Source: Paludibacter sp. 221 (lineage in GTDB: Bacteria > Bacteroidota > Bacteroidia > Bacteroidales > Paludibacteraceae). Taken from it: a DNA stretch of 45,941 nt. Under the pieces are notes generated by a model, which ran no database searches, was not told the DNA's origin, and worked only from the letters and a program-made list of their open reading frames with translations. How positions within the stretch are numbered: position 1 is the first letter of the stretch; every line of letters starts with the position of its first letter. The stretch spans positions 5,249-51,189 of the forward strand of contig NZ_QVMH01000015.1 of NCBI RefSeq assembly GCF_010501035.1. Reading direction: 5' to 3'. The translations under genes were made by a program, and so were the position numbers. This document shows positions 9,087-20,100 of the stretch, one piece after another.

Positions 9087-9161
9087 CTCGTTACAAACGA
9101 GAAGTCGGAAAATTTCAGTTGCTGGCGCGGACTTGTAGTCCGTGTCCTGCTTGAAAAGCAG
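9087..9161. repeat. Cluster of three short hairpins
   Basis: Perfect small palindromes in series: ctcgttacaaacgag (9087-9101), cggacttgtagtccg (9128-9142) and ctgcttgaaaagcag (9147-9161). The last two recur in the same order at 32764-32797. They close the non-coding gap 8128-9314; no gene is supportable in it. Confidence 0.75.
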
Positions 9162-9314
9162 AGATATTCAGCCAGCTGAATTATTGGCATACTGGCACAT
9201 TATTCTTATTGATACATCTTCTATTTTCTTCCTTTAAAAACTTATCAACATCTCCTGTTTTTTTAAGAATTCTTATACCAATATTTACGTTCGAAATGTT
9301 TTACTTTGTAGTAA

Positions 9315-10580
9315 ATGAAAGCAGACATTCTCGAAAAAATGAAGGTGCTTGCGGAGTCGGCGAAATACGATGTTTCGTGCGCCTCAAGCGGAACTACCCG
9401 GAAAAATCAACCGGGTACGTTGGGTAGCGCGCATGGCTGGGGTATATGCCATAGTTTTACAGAGGATGGGCGGTGTGTCTCGCTTCTTAAAATAATGCTT
9501 ACTAACTACTGTATTTACGATTGTGCCTATTGCATCAATCGTAGGAGCAATGATATCCGCCGTGCTACTTTTACCCCTGACGAATTGGTTGAACTTACAA
9601 TAGAATTTTATCGCCGCAATTATATCGAAGGTTTATTTCTTAGCTCAGGAGTGATAAAGAATCCTGACTATACGATGGAACGCATGGTACGTGTTGTAAA
9701 AGAACTTCGCACAATCCATCGCTACAATGGTTATATCCACATGAAAAGTATTCCCGGTGCGAGCGAGGAGCTTGTGCGTCAGGCGGGGCTGTATGCCGAC
9801 CGTTTGAGTGTGAATATTGAGATACCTACCGAGCCTAATCTAAAAATGTTGGCGCCTGAAAAAAACCATCAAAGTGTTTTCAAACCCATGCTGCATATAC
9901 AGCAAGGTGTGTTGCAAAGTAATGAAGAACGCCGGAAATTTCGTTCAGCTCCCCGTTTTGCCCCTGCGGGTCAAAGCACACAGATGATAATAGGTGCTAC
10001 GGATGATAATGATAAAACGATATTGAATACTACAGCAGCACTATACACACGTCCCAGCATGAAGCGGGTGTATTATTCGGGCTTTATACCTGTGAATACT
10101 TATGACAATCGCCTTCCGGCTCTGAAGCAAGCTCCGCTTGTACGTGAAAACCGCTTGTATCAGGCTGACTGGCTGCTTCGTTTTTACGAGTTCAAGGTAG
10201 ATGAAATTGTAGACGATCGTTTCCCCAATCTTGATTTGGAGATAGACCCTAAACTCTCGTGGGCATTGCGCCATCCAGAGGCTTTTCCTGTGGATGTGAA
10301 CAAGGCTGACTATGCTATGTTGCTGCGTATACCCGGACTTGGGGTAAAATCTGCCAAACTTATAGTTTCGTCGCGCAGGTTTGGGAGAATAACGGCTACC
10401 ACTTTGAAAAAAATGGGTGTGGTGATGAAAAAAGCGCAATATTTTATCACTTGTAATGAACTGGCATTTAATACCGTGCACGAAACTTCGCCCGAATATA
10501 TACGTAAGAAGCTGACAGAGAAAAAAATGAAAAAAGGCGATGCTCCATTGAATCAGTTATCCATCATTTTTCCTGAGTAA
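9315..10580 (+). CDS. Putative DNA modification/repair radical SAM protein
   Basis: A 421-residue radical S-adenosylmethionine protein of the family usually found beside a DUF4130 protein, some of which are fused to a uracil-DNA-glycosylase-like domain. The [4Fe-4S] cysteines are C66, C70 and C73 in CIYDCAYC. The N-terminal segment (KYDVSCASSG, GWGICHSF) is typical of the family. A helix-hairpin-helix DNA-binding motif, LLRIPGLGVKSAKLIVSSRR, lies near residues 337-356, supporting a nucleic-acid target. The last codon overlaps the ATG of the partner gene by one base, so translation is coupled. The reaction is unknown. A near-consensus TTACTTTG at 9301-9308 might be its promoter but would leave almost no leader. 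Confidence 0.92.
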   Translation: MKADILEKMKVLAESAKYDVSCASSGTTRKNQPGTLGSAHGWGICHSFTEDGRCVSLLKIMLTNYCIYDCAYCINRRSNDIRRATFTPDELVELTIEFYRRNYIEGLFLSSGVIKNPDYTMERMVRVVKELRTIHRYNGYIHMKSIPGASEELVRQAGLYADRLSVNIEIPTEPNLKMLAPEKNHQSVFKPMLHIQQGVLQSNEERRKFRSAPRFAPAGQSTQMIIGATDDNDKTILNTTAALYTRPSMKRVYYSGFIPVNTYDNRLPALKQAPLVRENRLYQADWLLRFYEFKVDEIVDDRFPNLDLEIDPKLSWALRHPEAFPVDVNKADYAMLLRIPGLGVKSAKLIVSSRRFGRITATTLKKMGVVMKKAQYFITCNELAFNTVHETSPEYIRKKLTEKKMKKGDAPLNQLSIIFPE

Positions 10581-11341
10581 TGATTGTATTCCGATATGAT
10601 AAGACTTTCGACGGTTTGCTTACAGCGGTTTTTGATGCTTATGTACGCAAAACTTTTCCTGATAAGTTATTGGGAGAAGGAGAGCTTGCCCCCTTGTTTG
10701 TAGAAGAGTCTTATCTTGTTACAACACAGGCGGAGCGTGCCGACCGTGTTTGGAAATCGGTGCAGAAAAAGCTCTCAAAAACATCGTGCAATATGATTAC
10801 ACATGTGTGGCTTTCGGAGGAAGAGGGTAGCGACGAGCTTATTTTCCGGTATATCCGGAAGAATCTGGATAGTAAGCATTCTATCGAAATGAATTTTGCC
10901 GACCCTGATGTATTGCAACTGAATCAACTTGCTAAAAAAGTAGGACGCGAAGCCGAGCATATCCGTCAGTTTGTACGCTTCCAAAAAGCTGCTGATGATA
11001 TTTTTTTTGCTCCGATTTCGCCTATCTACAATGCACTGCCTTTGTCGGTAGAGTTTTTTGCCGACCGCTTTGCCGACCAAAAATGGATAGTGTATGATAT
11101 GAAAAGGAATTACGGCTATTATTACGATTTGAAAAATGTGACTGAAATAGCCCTCGATATGGATGAAAATATGCCGGATGGTAAACTGGATGAGAAACTA
11201 ATGGCTGAAGATGAGAAACTTTTTCAGAGCTTGTGGAAAACTTATTTCAAAGCATTGACCATTAAGGAGCGTATAAATCCCAAACTCCAACGCCAACATA
11301 TGCCTCAGCGGTTTTGGAAGTATTTAACGGAAAAACAATAA
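10580..11341 (+). CDS. DUF4130 (TIGR03915-type) probable DNA metabolism protein
   Basis: A 253-residue partner of the radical SAM protein; the pair co-occurs across many bacteria, which suggests joint work on DNA. The N-terminus (IVFRYDKTFDGLLTAVFDAY) and the C-terminus (RQHMPQRFWKYLTE) fit the DUF4130 pattern, and the middle has the FVRFQKAADDIFFAPISP block. There is no uracil-DNA-glycosylase extension after residue 253, so this is the stand-alone form. It starts inside the stop codon of the upstream gene and ends 4 bases before the next. The biochemical role is unknown; the family assignment rests on motif memory and gene context. Confidence 0.88.
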   Translation: MIVFRYDKTFDGLLTAVFDAYVRKTFPDKLLGEGELAPLFVEESYLVTTQAERADRVWKSVQKKLSKTSCNMITHVWLSEEEGSDELIFRYIRKNLDSKHSIEMNFADPDVLQLNQLAKKVGREAEHIRQFVRFQKAADDIFFAPISPIYNALPLSVEFFADRFADQKWIVYDMKRNYGYYYDLKNVTEIALDMDENMPDGKLDEKLMAEDEKLFQSLWKTYFKALTIKERINPKLQRQHMPQRFWKYLTEKQ

Positions 11342-11345
11342 ATTT

Positions 11346-11882
11346 ATGCAACATATTAAAATAGAGATAAAAGGCGTTAGCGCCGAGTTGGCTCTTGGCA
11401 ACTATATGCCCAAAGACCCTACTATTTACGAGAACTGGGAAGATTTCTACCATTATGACGATATTATTCATGAATCTTTGTTGTTGAGCGAATATGTAAA
11501 TGAGCTGACGATTTTTAAAGATGGGGAGCAGACATTCAAAGGTCATATTCCCGCATCGCAATTCAAAGCACAGAAGAGTATTAGCCCCGTAATGGAGCAA
11601 GGTAGTTTATATCTGCGTACCGAGTGTGTGGAAAACGCTGTTTATACTTGCGAGTTTGATGTGGAGGAGTTTGATATAACAAAGCTCTTTTTTGAAACAC
11701 AGGATTATGATTCGTTCTTTAAAGTAGGGAAGTCTTTTATTACCAATGCCTTGTACGATGGCAAGGTGATTAAGCCCGAATGGCAAAGCGCTGTGCCTGT
11801 TGGCAATATCTGTTTGCTGTGTAGGTTTGAAAATGGGTATTTGATACCGCAATACGATGCGGTAGGTAAAAAATCAGTTTAA
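11346..11882 (+). CDS. Unrecognised protein coupled to the radical SAM/DUF4130 pair
   Basis: A soluble, acidic protein of 178 residues with no signal peptide or membrane segment; I do not recognise the family. It looks like an alpha/beta fold with many short strands (IKIEIKGVSAEL, ELTIFKDGEQTFKGH, NAVYTCEFDVEEFDI). Two cysteines close to the C-terminus (ICLLCRFENG) could bind metal but are only a pair. The ATG lies 4 bases after the DUF4130 stop codon, so it almost surely belongs to the same transcript. Possible roles include an accessory or substrate protein of the cassette, or an unrelated passenger. A short GC stem with a following T run (tcggg/cccga, about 11889-11915) may end the operon. 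Confidence 0.75.
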   Translation: MQHIKIEIKGVSAELALGNYMPKDPTIYENWEDFYHYDDIIHESLLLSEYVNELTIFKDGEQTFKGHIPASQFKAQKSISPVMEQGSLYLRTECVENAVYTCEFDVEEFDITKLFFETQDYDSFFKVGKSFITNALYDGKVIKPEWQSAVPVGNICLLCRFENGYLIPQYDAVGKKSV

Positions 11883-11921
11883 AAATATCGGGTTGTTCAT
11901 TCCCGAATGATTTTTTAAGAT

Positions 11922-11929
11922 TATATTTG
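11922..11929 (+). promoter_or_regulatory. Predicted -7 element of the ferritin promoter
   Basis: TATATTTG matches TAnnTTTG and lies 25 bases before the ferritin ATG. No clear TTTG lies 19-21 bases upstream; the nearest TTG is at 11893-11895. No iron-box-like palindrome was seen. Confidence 0.4.
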
Positions 11930-11954
11930 TTCTTTAGAAATAAATAAAATAATA

Positions 11955-12464
11955 ATGAGTATGAGAACTATCTTAGAACCTAACATGGAAACTGCATTGA
12001 ATAAACAGGTAAATGCAGAACTTTGGTCGGCGTATTTGTACCTTTCGATGTCGTATGATATGAAAGACAAGGGATTCGACGGTATTGCCAGCTGGTTTGA
12101 AAAGCAAGCAAAAGAGGAATTTGAGCATGCACAACGTTTTATGAACTTTATAGTATCGGTAGACGGCAAGGTAAAGTTAGAACCTATAGATGAAGTAAGA
12201 CAGGAGTGGAACTCTCCCAAAGATGCTTTTGAGGATACATTGCTGCATGAGAAACTGGTTACTGAAAAGATACACGGACTGATGGATATGGCTATTGAGG
12301 CTAAAGACTATGCAACGCAAAGTATGCTGAGGTGGTTTGTAGATGAGCAGGTGGAAGAAGAAGATGCTGTCCGCAGCCTTTTGCAAGCCTTAGTGGTTAT
12401 CAACGATGATAAAGCAGCCATGTGGATGTTTGATAAGAAATTGGGTAAAAGAGAGGATGATTGA
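11955..12464 (+). CDS. ftnA: Bacterial non-haem ferritin
   Basis: Stores iron as a 24-subunit shell that oxidises Fe2+ at a diiron centre. The 169-residue protein is a four-helix ferritin. Using Escherichia coli FtnA numbering shifted by five, every ferroxidase ligand is present: E22, E55, H58 and E99, with Q132, plus the third-site residues E54, E131 and E135. There is no haem-ligand methionine pattern of bacterioferritin, so FtnA fits better. It has its own predicted promoter and is probably monocistronic, since a hairpin with a T run follows at 12651-12685. The ATG at 11955 or the one two codons later could both serve; the first is given. Confidence 0.96.
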   Translation: MSMRTILEPNMETALNKQVNAELWSAYLYLSMSYDMKDKGFDGIASWFEKQAKEEFEHAQRFMNFIVSVDGKVKLEPIDEVRQEWNSPKDAFEDTLLHEKLVTEKIHGLMDMAIEAKDYATQSMLRWFVDEQVEEEDAVRSLLQALVVINDDKAAMWMFDKKLGKREDD

Positions 12465-12650
12465 TAGTAATCGGAGCTTAAGCAAATAAAAATCGCCTGT
12501 GTATAAAGGAATTATCCTATTTTTTTTTGTAAACAGTAAAACTTACAGGTAGTGCTGTCCCAAAAGTCAATTGATAATTAAAACTGCTTACAGTTTATAA
12601 TTTGACTTGAGATATCTTCTCAGGCCTATTCACAAATCAAATAATTAATC

Positions 12651-12685
12651 CCAACTAATTCATTGCGAGCTAGTTGGTTTTTTTT
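12651..12685 (+). terminator. Probable intrinsic terminator downstream of ferritin
   Basis: Stem ccaacta/tagttgg (7 bp) with a 13-base loop, followed directly by a run of eight T. It lies 187 bases after the ferritin stop codon. Confidence 0.5.
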
Positions 12686-12758
12686 GTGTCTTTAGAAAAA
12701 ACTCCGATAAAAAGGTTTCTCAGCCAAAATCGGTGTAAACCCACTCTAAAAGATATGG

Positions 12759-12893
12759 TAATTTTTTGTGCGAAGCGGGCATAGTCTTGAATGCGCCGTT
12801 TAAGCGAAAGCAGAATCAAGTTTACTTGAATTTTGCTGAGCGTAGGCGCTTCAATGAAATTATTTTTTGTTCCTTTTGCATCAAAGCAAAAGG
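12759..12893 (-). repeat. Dispersed repeat of about 136 bp, copy B
   Basis: The reverse complement of this stretch aligns with 6845-6981 along its full length, with roughly one base in four changed. The terminal hairpin (ccttttgc/gcaaaagg, 12872-12893) and the tgcccgcttcgcac block are kept. An 82-codon frame on the minus strand runs through it and looks spurious. Confidence 0.7.
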
Positions 12894-13023
12894 AAGTAGG
12901 TGATTTAAACAAAATCATTTAATGTCAGTAAATTACTGACTGCGATTCAGATTTTTGTTGTGTGCTAAATTGGAACCATAATAAATTTACTCTTGTTGTT
13001 TTGCATCTGTTTTTCGCTAAAAA

Positions 13024-13055
13024 TTTGCGTAATAGTACAATAACTATTATATTTG
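13024..13055 (+). promoter_or_regulatory. Strong orphan promoter
   Basis: TTTG at 13024-13027, a 20-base spacer, and TATATTTG at 13048-13055 make the best match to the Bacteroidota promoter consensus in the window. No credible gene follows: the frame running to 13195 is short and Lys/Phe-rich without domain features. It could drive a small RNA or be left from a lost gene. The phrase agttctttgacatgttgg at about 13238 resembles leaders seen before Bacteroidota rRNA operons, yet no rRNA is here. Confidence 0.45.
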
Positions 13056-13339
13056 CAACGTGTATGCTGAAAAAGAAAGGATGCAATAAAAGCCAAAGCA
13101 TTATTTTTTTTAACAAAAGCACTTTGCAAATTTTTACAATTGATGCAAAGAAAGTGTCTGTGTTTTCTAATAAAGGAACAAGTGTCTACTATTAACGGTT
13201 CGTTATTAGTTGTGCGGCTCTGATTCCGTAATTTAAAAGTTCTTTGACATGTTGGTTTTTTTTTGAGTATGTTTGGTTTTAAAGCAAACGTTGCAATAAA
13301 TCGATCTAATAGCAACGCGTTGTGATTAAAAATTTTAAC

Positions 13340-13945
13340 ATCTGCCATTGAAAAAGCTTCCCGGTCTTCTTTATTTGAAAGATATAACGCATCCGGACAT
13401 CATCGCGCAAACGGGAAACAACATCCAGCCGGCAGGCTGTAAGTTGGGAAACAAATGGTTCTTTGGAAAAACATCCATACACGACCACAATCCGAGCGAT
13501 TTTTTTGAACCCTTTCCGCTCTCTAACGAAAGATATGGGCCTAAAAATCAAACAGGTTTTCCTCCTTAAGCGGCAGGGTTTTGATATCTTCAAGATGCAA
13601 CGCGGTATGATTATCCAAATCAAGAGCGGCAATACCGCCTTATCTACAAGCCTCATTTGGCTTTGTTGGCAGGGCCCGCCAAAACCAGCCGACGCCATCG
13701 GTTTTACGTCCCGATTTGGGAATATAACTAGGGTCGAAAACAAGCACCCTGCGGTCTGCGCAGTACTGATTCACAAGTGCGGCGTTAAAGTTGAAAGAAT
13801 CAAAATTGCTTTCAAATTGCTGACGGTACCGCTGTTCATCATGGTGCCCGTATCTGCCCGGTTGCAGAAAATTCACCGGGGGATTTAATACTCAAAAAAA
13901 ACCAAAGAACGTCTTTGATAAAATCTTTACGCCATTTGTTTAATG
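13340..13945 (-). pseudogene. Degenerate IS4-type DDE transposase
   Basis: Read on the minus strand, pieces of one transposase appear in different frames. The order is a start region KWRKDFIKDVLWFFLSIKS (13900s), then NFLQPGRYGHHDEQRYRQQF and a first catalytic region VLVFDPSYIPKSGRKTDGVG (13876 to about 13680), then a second region KIARIVVVYGCFSKEPFV and DVVSRLRDDVRMRYIFQ (about 13490-13370). Frameshifts separate them near 13880 and 13670. In the VVVYGCF block a Tyr stands where relatives carry the catalytic Asp. The element is therefore dead. I could not find its terminal inverted repeats. The rest of the gap 12465-14157 holds the terminator, repeat copy B and the orphan promoter. Confidence 0.75.
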
Positions 13946-14157
13946 GCTCTAAATGTAGAAAACACTGCTCACAGAGCAAATTGTAGAATAAACGAGTCTT
14001 GAAAATCATATCTGAATAGAAAGTGATGTGTCTGTAAAGACTTTGATTATCAATGACTTGTTACAGTGGAACGATATTTGTTTTGTTGTAAATCAATATA
14101 ATAACTAAAAGTTTAACGAACTATTGCATTTAGAAAAGACAATAAAAAAACTTTTTT

Positions 14158-17100
14158 ATGTTCAAATTACTTAGAGGTATGAAAAAAAACTTTTTAATAG
14201 TATTCTGCTTATTAATTACGAATGTTTTTATTGCATTTTCGCAACCAAACTTAACAAATATCCCTACCCCGATTACATATTTTCCGACGGGAACTAATCC
14301 ATATCTCATATATGGAACAGAGGGGAATAATGCGACTCCTAAAAACAACTACAGCACTTCAATTAGCACATATACTGGAGGATTTAAAGCAACTCCTACA
14401 GCAGAAAATTACTGTGGCTTTTTTCTGGAATTAAATGCGCTGAAGGATGTATCTACTCAAAGGTATTTGTACTTTATGAGTTATAATTTTCGTGGCAGCT
14501 ACCTTAGAGTAACTACAGATACTGGTAATACAGCCACTGTAACTTTGGATAACAAATCTAAATCTTATCAGATAGTCGGGTCTGATTGGACTTTAATAGA
14601 AGTAGACTTTTCGGCTTCTTCCATAACCAATATTAAACGATTGGCCTTTCAAACATATAATAATCTCACTCCTACTTACATTGCTAATGTTTACCTCTCA
14701 GATAAACCTTATGCAGACCCTACAATACCACAAGCAAAAGCGATAGACCCACCCGTGCGTCCTGCAGGAACTTATTTGTCGATCTACAATGATCTGCCTT
14801 ATGCTGCAAATGCTGTAACAAAAATAGTGAAATATGGTAACGGAAATATCTCTGAGCTTAAATTTTCGTCTACAGAAAATTTTGTTAAAACAATAGTGCC
14901 GGCAGCAGCTAGCTCTGAGATTGACGGTGTGGAATTTACTTGTTCTGAAACTAGTATTAATTCGTACACAACTATATATTTCGATATTTTTCCAACAGAA
15001 AATTTTGCTGCCGGAGATGTTTACATTCGTTTGGAATCAGCAAATAATGGAGGAAGATATATAAAAACCAGTTTACCTGAATTAACAGCAAAAACATGGA
15101 ATACTGTAAAAATTAAGCTGTCTGATTTTGCTCCGGGGTGGAATGGGATTAATCCGACAGATGTAATGTCAAAATTTTATGCAGTTCGGTTTGCAACTCC
15201 TAAAAGTGTTATTACGGAAAAGACATTTAGTATAGATAACCTTCATTTCTATAAAGATTTGTCTCCTCAGGTGCCCGCCACACCCGAGCATACAGGACGT
15301 ACTTCTATTTTTGTAGATGGCGACAGTAATCTCAGTGGTGATTTTAGCGGAACAACAACAGATGCTATAGAGGGGAACAACTATTTACGTATAACAAACC
15401 TACAAAACGGAGCAAGTTTCACACTTGATTATCCTGCTGATATTCAGGAGAACATGCTCCATTTAGATGTATGGGTAGAAAATTCACAAAACACAAAACT
15501 CACACTTACGCTTGAAAACGAAGCAGAAGATTCCGGGTCTGCTACAATATCAGCTTCCCAACTGCAGTCTGGAGTTTGGAATAAAATAAATATTTTAGTA
15601 TCGGATTTTGATGTACCAATAGATGGAGCAATATGGGGCGAATTATTTACTAAACTTATCTTCTCAGGTTCTGACCATGCCATATATGTAGATAATATCT
15701 ATTTTTATCAGGCAGACATTCCTACTACCACAGTTGCACCAGCTCCTGCACAAACAAATCCGGACAGGGTATTGCGTGTGTACAGGGATAATTTTGAGGC
15801 AGCAGCACAAGCTCCAGGAACCGGTTTTGGAAGTTTATTTTCTCAAGAGCAGACATATACTAGAACAACAACAACAGATAAGTACCGGGTACTTTCAGGT
15901 ATGAGCCAGTATGCTAAGATAGACTTTGGTGATGGTTTTTCTCTTGCCGACTGGCCATTTCTTCATATCCATGCCAGGGTAAATAATGCTAACGCTAATC
16001 TTAATATAAAAATAGACGGAGTATCAGGAGCAACCACTTCTTCACAGCCTTTGGATGCAAGCGAAGAATGGCAATCTATCACTTTATCTACCGAAACTTT
16101 AGGTGCTCCGGCCGAGGCGCTAGTTAAAGGGTTGAGTATAGCATCCGATAATGGTTTTGTTTTCATTGACAACGTGTATTTTTACAAGTCAGTGTCAGAC
16201 CAACAACCGACCACCACCATTAATGTTGCAGGTTCAAATGGAGCTGATGGGAACTACCCCAGTATTTATCAGGCAATTGATAAAATTATATCAACAAATC
16301 AAGATGGAAAAACCATCACTGTAACCGTAAATGGCAACTCGATAGAAGACCGGAAAATTAAAATTCAAGAGGGAAGCAATACCAATTGGACAAAGTTGAC
16401 AATTAAGCCGGGAACTAATGCTCCGGCCGAAGGGTATACTATTTCATTTTCGCCTTTAGCTTCGTTGGATCAGACTTATTTATTTGAATTTTTCGGGGCT
16501 AAAAATATAACAATCGATGGAGCATTGGACGGTAGGAGAGCCCTTACTTTTAAGGGATTTTATAATCTGGATGTTTCGACCTGGACATATGGTACCAGCA
16601 ACTCTATTATCCATTTTACCATTGGCTTGCAGTCGGAAGACATTGTTATTCAGAACTGTATATTTACAAATGACACGGACAATCGTTCAATAAGTGCAAT
16701 TTCAGGATACTCTGTACAAAATCTTACAATTCAAAATAACGAATTCAGGAACTGTTTGAGTACAAAAGGGATGGCAGAAGAATCTGCGATTGGAGTTATT
16801 GATTTTCGCGCAGGGAGCAGCAGTATTTATAACAACATTAATATACTGGGAAATTATTTTTACGAAACAGAACCTGTTAAATTCGAAAGTTTTTATACCC
16901 GGCTGTTTATTAGCGTATCGACATCTACTCTTACCAGCTTTACGGCAAAGATAAATGATAATAAAATAGGGGGTATTGGCTTTGATGCTAATGGAAACTT
17001 TATAAATGGGAATTTAACTTTCAACTCTTCGGGTACCTCAACCCATTTAGGTGGAATAAGGTATGTAGCAGACGCAGAAAGCGCTACTAACACTCTGAAT

Positions 17101-20100
17101 ATAGAAGTAAAAGGAAACACTATTGCAAATTTCGATTGTATAAACAATACAACAATTAATAGTATAAGTGGCAAACCGGATGTTGCTTGTTTTACAGGAA
17201 TTGAAGTTGCCAACTGCGAAATGGATGTGTCAAACAATATAGTTGAAAATATAAAGTGGAAAACAACTGCAACAAGTATTTCTTCTGCCACTACTCTGAC
17301 CGGGATATATTGCCGGGTGTATAAAAACACAAAGACTACCATTAAGTGTAACAACAACAAAATGAAAGACCTTGTGTTGGACGTAGCAAACGGAATCTCT
17401 ACCCTGAAAGTATATTGGAACGGGATTAAAATACAAACAGAAACTATCAATGACAAGATTGGCTTGGTAGAATGTAGTGGAAACCACATAATATGGGACT
17501 TGAATGTACCTGATTTGGTTTTTGCAACCAACTCCGAATTAAGTGCATTCCATATAATGGATGCACGCGGATATATGCCTCTAAACTTATTCAATAATAT
17601 AGCAGTATTAAAAGCTTGTAATCTAGGGATTAACACAACTGTTACATCTCTGTATCGTATACAATTAGATTATGCTTTAGGTAATGATACTCCTGTGGCC
17701 AATATATACAATAATATTGCCTATACACAAGGAGCTGCATCCGGTTTTGCCGGACAGACACGGGCCAAAGGAATGTATGTGGTTTATTCAAATCAAGGAG
17801 TTAACAGTAAAGTTAATTTCTATCATAACACAATATTCGTTAATAACGCCGGAACGGCAGCAAGAGCCGTAAATTATCAGGTTGCAAAAGACGAAAATAG
17901 TGAAAATAGCAAATTATATTCATGGAACAACAATATTGTAAATTTAGGAGCCGACTATCTTCTCGGTCTGGGAGGCCCTACCGATTTTAAAAACATACTT
18001 GTTACTGACTATAACAACTATTACAGCCCAAGAACTGCTAATTATTTTGCATATGGTTGGAATAATGCAGAATACAGGTCCAGTACTTTCGACGATTGGA
18101 AATTCAACAATACATTCTGGCTCATTCCTAATAAAGGTGAGCAAGACTTCCATAGCTCGTTTGTAAATCCAAAATTTGGTGGCACCGACGCTAATAGTAT
18201 TTCCATACCATTTACTTACGATGGTGTAGAAAGCCTTAAATCGCTTTTAAAACCTAATGCCTTTATTGCCGGTAAGGAATTTTCAAATATGCCTGTTGAT
18301 ATTGCTGGTGCAACCCGGAGGAGTACTCTTCCTACTGCCGGAGCTACAGAAGCTATAACCTTGAATTATTGGCGTGGTACCACAAGCAGCGATTGGGGAA
18401 CAGCTAGCAACTGGACTGCCAATGAAGTTCCAGAAAACGGCGAAGATATCATATTTGCAACAGATGCCCAGCGCGATTTAGTATTAGACAAAGACCGTAC
18501 AGTTCGCGATATTTATAATGACACAGGCCGTGCTTTAATTGTCGACGGAAAAAAATTAACTATCAGCGGGCTTGTCCGTATGGATAACACAGGTAAAATA
18601 GATGCTACTAAGGCCAGCCACGAGTCTTCTTCTATTTATTATTATCCTGAAGGAAGTACAGGGGCTATAGTACAGCATATATATAAAAACACCTATAAGA
18701 ACGATGAAATAGCTAATTTGACTTTAAAAAATCAAACAAATTATTTTGTGTTATTATACGACAAGCTGAATATATCAAAAAACTTTGCGACAGAACAAGG
18801 AACCGGTAATAAGGGAGTATTGAATTGTTATCATTACAATACAGAACTAACGTTATCCAATACAGAAGAGCAAGAAATTCCGCGATACTCTATTTATAAT
18901 GATAGCGTTTACAACTTAGTAATAAACAGTCCGAAAGTTGTAACCAATCAGGACAATCTGTATGTCAAAAATAACCTGACTATTGGAGCCGACAATTCTT
19001 TGGAAATTCCAATAACAAAACTGGTAAAAGTATATGGCGCTACTACAAACGCTAACGGTATTGCAGGCTTGCTAATAAAAGCCGACCCTAACCACGTACA
19101 GCCAGCGGGAAGTTTCATCTTCCGTAAGGGAGACGTAGTAGAAGGTACCGTAGAGTTTCATGTGAAAGCTTCAAACCCCATTGAGACACCCAAAGAAGCG
19201 GATAAGTTTCAGTGGCAATACTTCGGCTCACCTGTAGAAAGTTATAATGCTAAGAATTTCCAAAGCATGTATATCCGCGAATTTAACGAAGGAGTAAACA
19301 CCGGATTTTGGACATCGCTTACAAATGATGACGACCTTAAAGCATTTATTGGATATGAAATATCCAGGTATGCTGATAAAAATGCATCTTTCAATATCAC
19401 AGGCCAGTTAGTTAACCGCGACAAGGAAATAACTTTAGGAAAAACCAGTGGTACGGATTATTCGGGTCAGTACATTTTCTCGAACCCGTATACAGCTGCT
19501 TTGCCCATAAATGATGCTATGTTTAAAGCAGGGACAAACATTGAGCAAACAATTTATCTGTTCAATACAGGAACTCTTGGAGACTGGGAAGACAATCAAA
19601 GCAATCAAGAAGGAACCGGCAAAGGGCAGTTTATAGCCATTCCGCTAAAGCAAGCCGGAACTGTAGTTGGCTTAACTTCCATTCCATCAATGCAAGGTTT
19701 TATAGTCAGAACAAACAGCGGAGATGCAGGCAATACATTCAACTTTGTTTACGATGTCGACAGTGTTGTGAAAAACACCCATCCAATGCGTTCCAAAGCT
19801 CAGGACGCTGCGAAACCTGTATTTACCAAAATAAGTCTCTCTTCCGAAAGCAAGGCTAAAGACCTGCTTTGGCTTGTGACAGATGAGAACTCAAACTATG
19901 GATTTGATAATGGTTACGATGGTTATAAAATGACATCTTCAGCCCAAAAATCTCTTCTTTGTGCTGTAGGCGAAGATGGAATTTATCAGGTAAGTACAAT
20001 CCCTGATATAAATGGCACTTATCTTTACTTTAAAGCAGAAGAGGGTGTTAGGGAGTATACGCTTACTTTCGACCATAATAATATGGAACAAAATTACGGA

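Noticed and set aside
12670-12918. 82-codon open frame on the minus strand
   Set aside because: It is the second copy of the same repeat; similarity of the two translations follows from DNA repeat homology.
12962-13195. 77-codon frame after the orphan promoter
   Set aside because: It starts before the predicted transcription start, has Phe/Lys-rich low-complexity composition and no recognisable domain.
13230-13260. Phrase like the leader of an rRNA operon (agttctttgacatgttgg)
   Set aside because: No rRNA or tRNA follows; recorded only as a resemblance.
16893-17636. 247-codon minus-strand frame inside the first giant
   Set aside because: It is antisense to the beta-helix region; the hydrophobic translation arises from Asn/Thr-rich codons read backwards.
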